From contig JACVTC010000160.1 in assembly GCA_016946835.1 (NCBI GenBank), positions 200,001 to 262,000 of the forward strand: a stretch of DNA of 62,000 nt, in the 5' to 3' direction. Positions within the stretch are counted from its first letter, which is position 1, and each line of letters starts with the position of its first letter. A program made the translations under genes and the position numbers. The notes under the pieces were generated by a model. It was not told where the DNA came from, searched no databases, and saw only the letters and a list, made by a program, of their open reading frames with translations. This document shows positions 1 through 13,077 of this stretch, piece by piece. This DNA comes from Neocallimastix lanati (nom. inval.). Taxonomy: Eukaryota > Neocallimastigomycota > Neocallimastigomycetes > Neocallimastigales > Neocallimastigaceae.

Positions 1-632
1 ATATAAAGTACAGATTGAATAAAATAAAATAAATAGTAGAATATGAATATAAAGTACAGATTGAATAAAATAAAATAAATAGTAGAATATGAATATAAAG
101 TACAGATTGAATAAAATAAAATAAATAGTAGAATATGAATATAAAGTACAGATTGAATAAAATAAAATAAATAGTAGAATATGAATATAAAGTACAGATT
201 GAATAAAATAAAATAAATAGTAGAATATGAATATAAATTACAGATTGAATAAAATAAAATAAATAGTGGAATATGAATATAAAGTACAGATTGAATAAAA
301 TAAAATAAAATAAAATAAAATAAATAGTAGAATATGAATATAAAGTACAGATTGAATAAAATAAAATAAATAGTAGAATATGAATATAAAGTACATATTG
401 AATAAAATAAAATAAATAGTAGAATATGAATATAAAGTATATAAAGTACAGATTGAATAAAATAAAATAAATAGTGGAATATGAATATAAAGTACAGATT
501 GAATAAAATAAAATAAAATAAAATAAAATAAATAGTAGAATATGAATATAAAGTACAGATTGAATAAAATAAAATAAATAGTAGAATATGAATATAAAGT
601 ACAGATTGAATAAAATAAAATAAAATATAATA
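1..632 (+). repeat. 46-bp composite minisatellite array
   Basis: About 13 tandem units, each with a nearly fixed core (AGTAGAATATGAATATAAAG then TACAGATTG) followed by a variable number of AAAAT-type pentamers. The basic period is 46 bp and longer units differ by added pentamers. Variants include one unit with GTGG for GTAG, one with AAATTACAG and one with a partial core duplication near position 435. The array begins at or before the window edge. The same core appears once near 19.8 kb and about eleven times at 29.1-30.2 kb. Confidence 0.95.
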
Positions 633-808
633 TAATATAATAAAATATAAATCATTAAAACTAACTAAACAATAAAACATTTTAAATTATTAAAAAATAA
701 TAATAATTAAAAAAAAATGCAATTCAAACAAAATAGATTAACTATCCATTTTTCTCTTCTTTTCAATTCATACTATATCTATTTTTTTCTGCTTCTCTTC
801 ATAATAGA

Positions 809-916
809 AATCCTTTTGAAACTGAGGAATATCCTAGCAGTGCTTATTTCAAAAAACCAAGTCATTGGGGGGGGGGTAATGATGTCTATGCCTATGTCTG
901 CTCTGATTATATATAA
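809..916 (+). pseudogene. Fragment resembling a starch-binding-type module
   Basis: This stretch is less AT-rich than its surroundings. One frame reads about 35 residues, including YFKKPSHWGGG and DVYAYV, then TAA. The pattern aromatic-F-x-x-P-x-x-W followed by VYAYV resembles the first strands of bacterial-type starch-binding modules (CBM25/CBM26 kind). That match is from memory and is weak because the fragment is short. A TAATAG immediately upstream could be a splice acceptor, so this may be a last exon or its remnant. It contains a run of ten G, which is striking here and makes a frameshift or assembly error likely. No upstream exon is visible between it and the minisatellite. Confidence 0.35.
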
Positions 917-1320
917 ATGAAGATAATTAACAAAAATGATTTAATAATTGACAATATCAATAATAACAAAATAATAAAATGAAAAGCTATTGTTTTTTTT
1001 TTTTTTTTTTAATAGAACAAATAAAAAAAATTAAAATAAAATTTAATATAAAATGAAATTAAACAAAATATAATAAAATTAAATAATAAAAAAAAAAAAA
1101 TTAAAATAAAAACAAGTATTATTAATATAAAACAAAATGAAATATATAGTTATAAAAAAAAAAAAATTAAGCATTTATATAAATCTGAAATTTATACTTA
1201 TACAACAATTTTTTAATTTTTTTTAACACATATATTTTTTATATTATATATTTAATCTATTATTTATTTATTTAGTAATTATTAACAAATATAAGAAAGT
1301 TCTTATTTATTAAATTCTTT

Positions 1321-1357
<37 letters not shown>

Positions 1358-1717
1358 AAGATAAATTAATAATAAAAATATACAAAAAAATTTTTTTTAT
1401 AATAATAATAATTATTATTAATTATTAATTATTAATTTATTATTATTATTATTTTATTTTATTTTTTTTTTTTTTATTTATTTCTATTAGAAATTATGTT
1501 TACACAATTCTTTTTTTTTTTTTACATTTAAAAGTATTTATTTATTTAAATGTACTATTATAAAGTAAATTTTTAATTAAAAAAATTTATACATATCTAA
1601 TACTTAATAAATTTATGTATAATATTATATATATTTTGGTACTTTTATAATTAATATAGAGTTCTTTTTTTTTTTTTTTTTTTATCTATTTATTAAGTAT
1701 TAAATATATATATTGAT

Positions 1718-1752
<35 letters not shown>

Positions 1753-2533
1753 TATAAACATTTCTATAATAATATATAATTATTTATATTAAATATAACA
1801 TATATAACTCCATAGAAAAAATAAAGATTTCCATAAAATTCTATAAAAACATTCATTTACGTCCATTATTTATTTATTAATTTATTTATTTATTTATTTA
1901 TTAAATTCATATATATAAATTATATTTATTTTAAATAATAATGATTATGATATTTATATTCAAATATATTAATCATAAATAAATGAAAAACAATTATAAA
2001 ATTAAATGAATATAGATACTTAAATATATAATAAATAATACAAGTATTGAAGTATAAAATAAGTTTTTATAAATAAATATATACTTTATTATATATATTT
2101 TGTATATATAATTTTTTATTTAAAAATTATATACTCTAAATAAAAGATTCTACTATTCAAAATAAATAATTATAAAAATTACGACATTAATTAATTATAA
2201 AAATTATTCTATCGTATTTAATGAAAAAAAAATTAAATATAAATTAAATATTTAAAAAAAATAATAATACTAATAATAATAAAAAAATAAAAAAAAAAAA
2301 TAAAGATTTTCAAGTTTAATTATAAAATTTATCTTTTAATTTTAAATAATAAAATATGAAATATTGTTATATTTATATATAAATTAAGAATTTAAGAATT
2401 AAAAATATTAATTCAATGATATTTATTATATAAATTATTTTTTAATTTAGAGATTTAAACAAAAATAAATAAATAAATAAATAAATAAATTATTAAAAAA
2501 AAAAATAAAAAAAAAAGTAATTAATAATTAATA
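917..2533. other. AT-rich intergenic DNA, no gene seen
   Basis: Consists of A and T homopolymers (for example 1321-1355 and 1721-1750), AAT/ATT runs near 1400-1450 and ATTT runs near 1870-1900. No open frame of coding character was found. The last part is presumably the 5' flank of the downstream plus-strand gene, but I see no definable promoter element. Confidence 0.7.
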
Positions 2534-3469
2534 ATGGACAAAATTAAAGATGGAATATATGGATTTGTAATGGGTGATGCTTTAGGTGTTCCTGTTGAAT
2601 TTTACAGTAGATTCGAGTTAAAACAAAGACCAGTAACGGAAATGAGAGCAAATGGTTCTTATAAATTTCCAAAAGGTATTTGGAGTGATGACACTGCCAT
2701 GACATTAGCAACAATGGATTCTATTATTCATAAAAAAGTAATTGATTATAATGATATGGCTGATAAATTTTGTTCCTGGCTTTTCAATGCAAACTATACA
2801 GCAACTAATAAAACTTTTGGCTATGGTGTAACTACACAAATTGCTTTAAATAAATATCATAACAATAAAATAGATGCCACCCAATGTGGTAGTAAAGGAA
2901 ATGAATCTAATGGTAATGGTTCGTTAATGAGAATTTTACCTATTGCATTTTATTGTTATTATAAACATATAGAAGATCCTGAAATATTAGAAATTGTTAA
3001 AAATGTTTCTTGTATTACCCATGCCCATGAAGTTAGTGTTATGGGTTGTTATATCTATGTTAAGTATGTTATTAATTTATTAAATGGAAAAGATAAAAAG
3101 GAAAGTTATGAAACTATTCAAAAATTAGATTATTCAATGTTTAAGGAAACAAGCCAAAAAATATATAGTAGAATTATTAAGCAAGATATTTCAATTCTTA
3201 AAGAAAATGAAATTAAATCTACGGGTTATATAGTTGATTCATTAGAAGCAGGTTTATGGTGCATTCTTCAAAAAAATGAATTAAAAGAAACCATTCTTTT
3301 AGCTGTAAATTTAGGTAATGATACAGATACTATTGGTGCTATTACTGGCTCTATGGCTGGTATAATCTATGGTTATGATAAAATTCCAACAAATTGGATT
3401 GAAGACTTGAAAAATAAAGAACTTTTGGATAAATTAATTTCTAAATTTAGTGATACAATGAAAAATTGA
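2534..3469 (+). CDS. ADP-ribosylglycohydrolase family protein (DraG/ARH type)
   Basis: A 311-residue intronless protein, the usual size for single-domain ADP-ribosylglycohydrolases, which remove ADP-ribose from proteins or small ADP-ribosylated compounds using a binuclear Mg site. The family motifs are in order: GDALGVPVEF at residues 14-23, the metal-binding SDDT at 51-54, GNGSLMRI near 130, a THAHE motif near 165, and the second metal motif GNDTDT at 261-266. No signal peptide or membrane segment is seen, so it is probably cytosolic. The start follows an AT-rich leader and lies just before the conserved first helix. The substrate cannot be told from sequence. The lack of introns, next to intron-rich genes, and the bacterial style of the protein suggest acquisition from a rumen bacterium, which is inference. 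A long T run follows the stop. Confidence 0.93.
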   Translation: MDKIKDGIYGFVMGDALGVPVEFYSRFELKQRPVTEMRANGSYKFPKGIWSDDTAMTLATMDSIIHKKVIDYNDMADKFCSWLFNANYTATNKTFGYGVTTQIALNKYHNNKIDATQCGSKGNESNGNGSLMRILPIAFYCYYKHIEDPEILEIVKNVSCITHAHEVSVMGCYIYVKYVINLLNGKDKKESYETIQKLDYSMFKETSQKIYSRIIKQDISILKENEIKSTGYIVDSLEAGLWCILQKNELKETILLAVNLGNDTDTIGAITGSMAGIIYGYDKIPTNWIEDLKNKELLDKLISKFSDTMKN

Positions 3470-4563
3470 AGAATAAATAAAAGTTTTTTTTTTTTTTTTT
3501 TTTTTGAAATAAATAATTTTAATAAATGATACAGTATATTCAGTTAAAAATATCTTCTTATTAATAATATCAAATTAATAATAATTAGTAATAATTATAA
3601 AAGTAATAGATTGCTTAAAATATATATATATATATATACTAATTCCTTTATATATGGAATACTATATAAATCAATAAATAGTACATATATAAGTTTCTTA
3701 TTTAATAAATAGATAGAATAAAATAAAAATAAATAAATTTAAAATAAAGGTCTTGTATAATTTTTTTTTCTTTATTTATTTATTTATTTATATATATATG
3801 TGTGTATTTTTAAATTTTATAAATTTCATTTTATTTTATTTTTATTAATACTTTAATCTTTTATATTATTTTACTATTTATTTTATTTTATTAATTATAT
3901 TATTTATTTATTTAATATACATGAATGGTTATTTTTATCTTTATCAAAATAAAATTAACATAAAAAAAATATAGTAAAATAAATTAAAATATCATAAAAA
4001 GCTACATTAATGAAATATATAAAAAAAATAAACTTTGTATAATATATATATATATGTTAAAAAAGAGAATATTTTTTTTAAAAAAAAAAAAAAGTAATAA
4101 AAATATATATATTTAAATATCTTTGATATAATGTATTATATTTTTGTAAATTAAATTTTTACATAAAAATTTATAAATATCTCTTATTATTAGTATTAGT
4201 ATTATTTTTATTTATTTATTTTTTTTTATTTTTTATTTTTTATTTATTTATTTTTTATTTTTTTTATTTTCTTTTATTACTTTTTTTTTTAACAAATAAT
4301 GTAAGTATAATGAAATTTTTTAATTATGATAATTATAAAAATAAAAATAAAAGTAAAAAAAAAAAATAAAATAAAAAATAATAATAATAAGAGATGATTA
4401 TAAAATTCTTAACTATTTTGAATTAAAAATAATAATAAAATTAATAATAATAGATGTCTATTTTATAAATTGATTATAAATATAATTAAATTTTAATTGT
4501 ATATTATAAATGTATTTTTTTTTCTTTCATTTTCGTTCTGATTTATTATTTCAAAATTTTTTT
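3470..4563. other. AT-rich intergenic DNA between convergent genes
   Basis: Separates the 3' ends of the ADP-ribosylglycohydrolase (+) and the Asn-rich gene (-). It holds T and A runs, TA dinucleotide runs near 3630 and 4050, and TTTA repeats near 3775 and 4210. No gene or RNA structure is recognised. Confidence 0.7.
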
Positions 4564-6647
4564 TTATCGTTGAGCAGATTCATTAATCCTATATCTTATT
4601 GTTGTTGATGTTCTATTTCCATCGAAATTCATATCATTTTCATCCTCACTTTCTTCTTCATTATTATTACCTGTATCGTGATGTATTATACTTTGACCTT
4701 CTTCTCTTTCTCTATAAACATTATTTCTCTCCATTTGTTCCATAAGATGTTCATGATTCCATCTCATTGCTAATGCGCCTCGAATTAAACTAAAAATTAA
4801 ACCTTGTCTTACTTCACGACTTTCAGCACCTAAAATGGTGGCGATAATATCACTACTATTACCACTGAAGAGTTCCATATCTAATGAAAGATCAGGACGA
4901 TTTCTTCTTGATGTTGAATCGTCTATATCTTCATAATAAAAGTTTGGTCTACCACGATAATCAATTACTGGATTTTCATGAGAGGTTCCTTCTCTTATAT
5001 CTTCTTCTATTGGATCTTCACGTAAATTTCCATTCTCATCATAGTATCGATGGAAATCATTTTCAAATTGGCTTCTATAGCTACGAATAACACGATTTGT
5101 AAATAATTCATTATTACTGGGAAGTCTTGTACTTGGAGTATTTAAAGAGGAAGGACTATTGAAATTAGCCATTGAAGAAATATTTTGACTATTATGATTT
5201 AATTCATCACTCGAACTATCATTATTATTATCAACTCTTTCAACATTATTGGAAGGGCTTTCTTCACTAACAGGCAATTCTGATATATTAACTTCTACCT
5301 CATTATTTAAAAGAACTTGACTATTACCGGAGGAATCACTTGAAGATGATCCCAAGGAGTAGTAACTTCTTACTAATTCTCCATTACTATCCCAATTTAC
5401 TCCTCTTCCAGCTAAATTATTAGTGTACAAAGAATCTTGACTATTTGGATCATAAGGAGTACTCATGATTTGTTGTACAGATTCAATATAGAAATCGGGA
5501 TCATTAATATTAACATTATTTCTTAATCTCTGGTCTAATACATACAATGTTGAATTTTCATGAATACGTCTTTGATTGACCTGTTGAACGTTAATTTGAC
5601 TATCTCTTTGGGCATTTCTATTTTCGTTATTTCTTCCACCACCACCATAGGATAAATTCAAAATTTCATAGGCTTCATATTCACTAATAAATTGTGGAAT
5701 ACTTATTTCATTATGAAGTAATTGCTCAATTCCTTGAGCTAAGAATGAATCAATCATAGAAAAATCAAATAAACCATCATTAGAAGCCAGAGAGACTTCA
5801 CTATTTTCATGATTCAAGACAACAGGAGGAGTATTATTAATAGATAAATTACTACCGTCATTATTATTCATCGATCTGTATTGTAAATTACCAACAGAAC
5901 CGTATAAAGTACGTTCAGGAAGATTAGATCTGATATCACTGATACTATTTCTGTTACTGGTGGAACCCAGGCTACCATTACTAAGGTTGACTCTAGAATT
6001 TGATCCATTGATATTATTATTACTTTCAATATTGAATTCATTATTGATGCTTCTAAGAATAAAGTTTAATAATTCTGTGGAGTTGGATACACTATTTGAA
6101 CTATTTAAACTATTATTACTACTATTTACATTGGTAGAACTTATAATACGATGAATCATATTAGAATTACGGAAGGTTTCTTCTAATATTCTATCAATAT
6201 TAGTATAATTTATATTTATATCAGATGAATTTAAAGCATTTAAACTATTATTTGATCCTGTTATTGCGTTGATTGCAGACGTAATACTATTAAGCATATG
6301 ATTACTACTAGATACTTCATCACCATTATTTGTACTTAAAACATTATTATTATCATTAATATTATTATTAGAACCGATATTATGGATATTTGTAGATATT
6401 CTATTTTCATTATTGTGTTGATATTCTAAACTTGATAGTTGTTGTTCATGTTCAAACTGTTGTTGAGCCAAAGTTATTTCTCTTATGAGTTGATTTCTTA
6501 CATCAGTCATTGATGTAATTGTATTGTTTAATAAAACTTCAGAAGAACCTAATGTATTTGATATGTTTTGCATGCTATCAACTCTTGATGAATTATTATT
6601 ATTGTTACTGTTATTATTATTATTATTATTATTGTTATTACTATTAC

Positions 6648-6738
<91 letters not shown>

Positions 6739-6853
6739 GCTATTAATATTATTATTAATAGTTGCTGTAGTAGTTGTTCTTATTGTTGTTTGTCTTATAT
6801 CATTATTACTTTCATCACTGTTAGTAGTTAAAGTATTAATATTTTCATTATTA

Positions 6854-6885
<32 letters not shown>

Positions 6886-8055
6886 TATATTATTACTATT
6901 ATTGTTATTATTGTCATCATTATTGATATTATTATTATTGTTATTGGTGTTTCTTTGGTTAGAATTTATTTCATTGGCAACATAATTATTTGCCATATTT
7001 TCATGAGCTTCATAACGATTTGAAATTAAACGATTTAAGTTTGACTCAGTAGTATTACTAACAATGTCATTTGTACTATGATTAATTGGATCTGTTGTTG
7101 TTACAGTCGAATTTCCATTTCTATTAGAATGATTATTCGCATTAAAAGTTGTATTTCTGTTAATGGTTGTTACAGGTGGTGTTATTTGACCAGTATTATT
7201 AACTGTAATACCTCTCATTTGAAATACACCAGGTGAAACTTCAACTAATCTGTATATTATTTCATTTGAAACTGGTCTTCTAATATTACGTTCTGAAGTT
7301 TGATCATTTCTATATCGAGGGTTAGGATTATTATTATCGATAACTTCATCGTTACTATTTAAATTATTTTCTGATAAATTATTGATATTTTCACTAGATC
7401 GAATATATCTATTAGTAATGGAATTTTCCTGTTGATTTTCAGGTATGGAATACAACGAAGATCTATTGTCAGTTATATTGTCATCATATGGATTATCAGC
7501 ATTTCTGGAATTGCTAATACTACTAGAACTTGGAATGGCTTCTTCTATATCATTAATATTAATAATATCTGGTGGGATATCTGATAATTTAGAACTGATA
7601 CTATGATTACTACTTATTCTACTAATTCCTACACTATTATTAGTTAAATTATTTGAATAAATTCTTGAATTATTTTCAACTCTTTGATGTAGTTGTGAAT
7701 ACTGAGGATCTCGTTCATCATTGATAAATGAATTACTATTAATTCTAGCAATATGAATGCCTGATGTATTGATAGTATTATTATTTAAGGACGATGAAGT
7801 GGTAATTGGTATATCATTAGTATTACTAACAACTAAATCTATTAAATTTCGATTAATGATATTAATATTATTTATAATATTATCTATATCTTGATTTAAT
7901 TGAACAATGTCATTTCTTGTATTATTTATTGCTTCATTTTGTACAATGTTAAATGAATTTGGATCTGTTACTACTGACCCTTGATTAGGCATTGATGTAA
8001 TATCATTAATATCAAAAGGTCTTCTCTGAATTTCAGGTGTAACTGGTGTTGACAT
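4564..8055 (-). CDS. Large Asn/Ser-rich low-complexity protein, function unknown
   Basis: A single open frame of 1163 codons read from the ATG at 8055. Two further in-frame codons upstream begin with GTG, so the ATG is preferred. The protein is dominated by Asn and Ser, with a near-pure poly-Asn tract encoded by AAT repeats at about 6600-6740. More complex islands are the first 60 residues, a segment reading LFDFSMIDSFLAQGIEQLLH (near 5700-5770), and a C-terminal quarter with charged and aromatic residues ending in an acidic stretch and RINESAQR. No signal peptide, membrane span, zinc site or catalytic motif was found. It is probably a real gene because a 3.5-kb frame stays open through non-repeat segments. 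I do not recognise a family. A role as a regulatory or scaffold protein is possible, since poly-Asn proteins often are, but that is a guess. Confidence 0.75.
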
Positions 8056-8092
8056 GATCACAAATTATTTGATTATTGATATATTTATTGAT

Positions 8093-8174
<82 letters not shown>

Positions 8175-9495
8175 AATATACAAATACAATTATATATAAT
8201 TATTGTTTTATATATAAAGAAATTTTTTTCATTGAATCTTAATATTGATAACAATATATTTAATATATAAAATATATTATATAATAATAATATAATATTA
8301 TTATTAAAAAGAAAAAATTACATTAAAAATGATATAAATTAAAAGATTATAATAAAAAATAATAAAAAATAAAAAATAAAGAAAAGAAAAAAGAGAAGAA
8401 AAAAATAATTACAGTAATTAAATATAATGAAAAATAACATATATATATATATAAATTATAAAGTATAATAAGAAACTAATTTAAATAAAATAATTATTAA
8501 CTATTAATTATTAATATTATTTGTATAAAATGATTAAATTAAAGTTTGATTTAATATTAATGAATAATTTTAATAAATTTAATAAATTTTTTATATTATA
8601 TACTACATTTTTAATTGAACAAAAAATATAATATATTTCGTAAAAAAATATTATTTAAAAAAAAATAATTTATTATATTTTTAATAATTTTAATTTAATT
8701 ATATACATTAAATATTAATATATTAATATTTACTAATAAAATGTTTAATATATAAATATATAATATTACTTTCATTTAATTAAAAAATCAAAAAAAAAAA
8801 AAAAAAATCAAATAAAAAAAAAGAAAAAAAAAACATATAAAAAAATAAAAATAAAAAAAAAATTCGCAAAAATTAATATAATAAATAATAATAATAATAA
8901 TAATATATATATAAATATAGCAAAATTAAATAAAATAAAGAAAAATAATTTTAACATGTATATATAATAAAATTTAGGCAAAAAAACTAGACTTTTTTTT
9001 TTTTATCTCCCAATTTAAAAATTTTATTTAATTAATTATAGAAATTTAATTATAAAATTATTTATTATATGTTTAAATAAATTTAATTAATTAAATGATC
9101 AGTTTATTATGCTTTTTAATTTTGATTAATAGTTTTATTATAAAATAAAGTTTTACATTATTAGCCAATAAAATTTCAATATCTTTTAAAAATATAATAT
9201 ATTTATATAATTTATTAATTTTGTTTTTGTGTTTATTATTTTTTTTCTATTTTATTCCTTATTTTTATTTTTTTTTATTTTATATTTTTAATAAAAATTT
9301 TTATAGTTACATGTTTACTTTATTTCTATGGAATGTATCTATATATTTTAATGATTTTATTTTTTTTTTTTTATATTGATAAAAATAAATAAATAAAATA
9401 GAAAAAATTTCAATAAATAAAAAAATAATTCACGCATATAAAAAAAAAAAAAAAAAAAGTAAAAGTAAATAAAAAAACTTTTTTTATTAATATTT

Positions 9496-9544
<49 letters not shown>

Positions 9545-10063
9545 TATATGTAATGAAATTTTAATATTGATGTAACAAAATAATTAAAAAAAAAAAACAA
9601 GTTTTATTAATATGAATATGAAATAAATTTATGAATAATATATACAAGAGACAAAAATAATATATGATATAAATAAATAAATAAATATAATTAAACAAGA
9701 TAACATAAAAAAATATATAAATACTTTCTAAACTCTTTTTTTTTAAAAAAAAAATAATAAATAAATCAATAAATAATATATTATTAATATGTTTATATTT
9801 ATTGTTTTTATTGATTTAATATTAAAATAATTATTATATAAATAATTAAAAAAAAAATAATCATAAAGATAAAAGATAAAATTATAATAAAATAATTTTA
9901 AATATATTCAATAATTATAAATATAAATTAATTTGATTTACTTTTTCTTTTTTTTTTATAAAAAAAAAAAAAAAATCAAAATAATAAAAAAGATAAAATA
10001 ATTTAATGATATAGTATATAGTTTACAGTATTAAAATCTATTATATATATCAATAAATTTGTT

Positions 10064-10108
<45 letters not shown>

Positions 10109-10162
10109 AAGATTTAATTTATTATCCTTACATTTTATTTATTTATCTATATATATTTAAAT
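8056..10162. other. AT-rich intergenic DNA with homopolymers
   Basis: Begins with a 38-base A run and a TA run (8102-8165), presumably in the 5' flank of the Asn-rich gene. It continues with AAT, TTTA (9490-9540) and poly-T (10062-10107) tracts. No coding frame or structured RNA is recognised. The final 60 bases are probably the 3' UTR of the DDT/PHD gene. Confidence 0.7.
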
Positions 10163-10306
10163 TTACATATTTGAAGATATGGAAGCAAGAATATTAGCAG
10201 CTACAGCTGTTTGTTGCAGTTGTTGATTAGATAATATAGATTCAGGGGAAGGATTTAATTCACGTATTAATTCAGCTTCATTTGGAAGAGAAGAATTATC
10301 CATTCC

Positions 10307-10359
<53 letters not shown>

Positions 10360-13040
10360 TTGTATTCATAGTATTCATATTATTTGTTATATTATCAATA
10401 TTAGTATTATTAGTAGTAGAAGTATTTGTATTCATTTTATTTAATAAAATAGAAGAATGAAGATTAGTAGTATTAAGTGATCTTTCTTCCATTGATGAAT
10501 AATTTAAATTATTAATATTCGCTTTTCCAGATACTTGATTTGAAAAATTTTGAGAATTCAATATTAATTTAGAAGATTGTGATGAATAATTTGATATATT
10601 TTTATTTTCATTATTTGGTAAATGATCTTTAGAAGGTGATATTGAACTTGTAGTATAATTTCCATTAGAAATATCCTTTTTAGAGATATCGAAAGATGAG
10701 TTTTGTATATGATTTGAATAAATATTAATATTAGATTTTGGTATATAGTCTGATAAATTAGATGTATTATTAGAAGAAATTGACATATTATTAATTAATT
10801 TCGGATTAGTAGGATGCTGTTGTTGTGATTTTGATAATTGAGAATTTGGTAGTTGATTGGTTATTTGGGTCAGGAATGGATTTGATGACAAAATAGGATT
10901 ATTTAGAGTAGAATTTAAATAGGAATTAGCATTACTGGAATCTTGATTTCGTGTTTGTAAAATATTATTCGATAGGATTGAATTTGAATTTTGATTTGAA
11001 TTTAGATTTAGATTTGGATTTGAATTTGAATTTGAATTTGAATTTGAATTTGAATTTGAATTTGGATTTGGATTTGGATTTGGATTTGGATTTGGATTTG
11101 AATTTGAATTTGAATAAGATATGTTTTGCGGTGTAGTTATAAGATTTGATGGAAAGGTTGTTGGGATTTTAGAATTATTATTTAATATATTATTATTAGT
11201 CATATTGTTTCTATTATCTAATACATTCATCATTGTTTGATTTAATAATCGGGTATTATAGTTATTAGATAATGGAGAAATCAATGTGTTCTCATGTTTA
11301 CTTATGTTTACATTATTATTCATTTTAGGATAAAGATTAGGATGAGTATTATTATTATTGATGTTTGAACTAAATTGCATCAAATTACTATAATTCATAT
11401 TATGTGGTATTCCATCATTATTAAATGGAGTAACTTCCGGTATATTATTTTTATTTTTTCTTTTCCTTGGTATAATATTTCCATTTTCATCATATTTTGG
11501 TTCTCTCTTTTTTCTTTGTTTCTTTTGAATAGGTGTATCCTGGTTTTCTAATCCATTTAATGTTACTGAAGAACCATCATTATATATTATAGATGACTGT
11601 GATGAAAAAGATTGTAATGAATTATTCATCATTAAAGGAGTAGATTCACTTGATGATGTTACTTGATTTGGAGAAAAATCATTGTTACTTATTGAATCTT
11701 TAATTTTTATATTTAACAATGTTATAATAAATAAATAAAATATACATAAATAAAAATACATATATTAATAATAATTAAAATTTAAAAAAATTAAATTTAA
11801 AAATTTTTTTTAATATATTAATATACAATATTACAAATGATAATAAATATATATATTATACTATAATAATTTATAAAATTAAAAATTTTTTTTTTTTACC
11901 TTCAGAAAAGTTTGAAATGTTCATAACATTGTTTAAATATGGATTACCCCCACTTTGCATAGATTGTTTTCTTACTCCTGGCTCATGCTGTTTTAATTGA
12001 TTTTGAACAAGTAATGGTGGTTGGCCATCAGGACCTATAGGACCAAAAACAACTAAATTCTTCTTTTTCATTTTACTAATTAATTTCTCTAATTGTAATT
12101 TTTCCTTCTTTTCTTGTCTCAATTTTTCTCTTTCTAATTTTTTTTGTAATTTTTCTTGTTCTTTTCTTTCTAGACGTTCTTTACGTCTTTGTTCACGTCT
12201 TTCTAATTTAAGTTGTTGTTTTTTCTCTAATCTTAATTGACGTCTTTGTTCCTTTCTTTCCTGCTTTAATCTTTCTCTTTCTGCTTTTTGTTCTGGTGTT
12301 TCCTCTAATTTTTTCAACTTATACTTAGATAATTTCACTATTTGACCATCACTATTCACGATTGTAACATGATTACTATTATGAGTTGAAGGGGTTGAAA
12401 TATCATCTGTATCATTTGCACTTCTATTGCTTTCATTTTCTATTACAGTAATTTCACCATTTTCAGTTATAATCTTTCTCTTTTTTCTCGCTTGTTTTAT
12501 CCCCTTTGTTTTTTCTTTACCTGCTTTATTCATTTCTATTTTTTTCTGTCTTTTAAGTTTAAGTTCTTCTTTAGAAAGTTTTGGTCTTCCACGTTTCTTT
12601 TTATGAATAACTTTATCATAATCAATATTTAATTCTTTTGCTTTACATCTTGGACAAATAAAAAGAATTCGTTTCCAATCTTCTATATCATCATTATATA
12701 ATTCTAATGGTTGTTCTGTTAAACGTAAAAGTTTCATTGCTAAACATGGTATATGCATCCACGTATTACATTGTTCACATACAATAAGTGGAATTTCATT
12801 ATTTTCTATATCTAATTCATTATTGTTACAAATGCATTTAAATACATACGGTTCACCATCTTTTCCTGGACCTGTTTCATTCCTTCTACAACGTATTTCT
12901 CTTTGCTCCTGCTCTTCTCTTTCTTTCTGCTTTTGTTCTTCTCTTAATCTTATTTTTTCTTCTCTTTCCCTTTGTCTACGTTCTCTTTCCAATTGAATTT
13001 GTCTCAAACGCTATAAGAAAATACATTAAAGTAAATAATG

Positions 13041-13077
<37 letters not shown>

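Noticed and set aside
717-920. 67-codon plus-strand frame starting at 717
   Set aside because: Its residues look like translated AT-rich spacer; the adjacent frame at 809-916 gives the more protein-like fragment.
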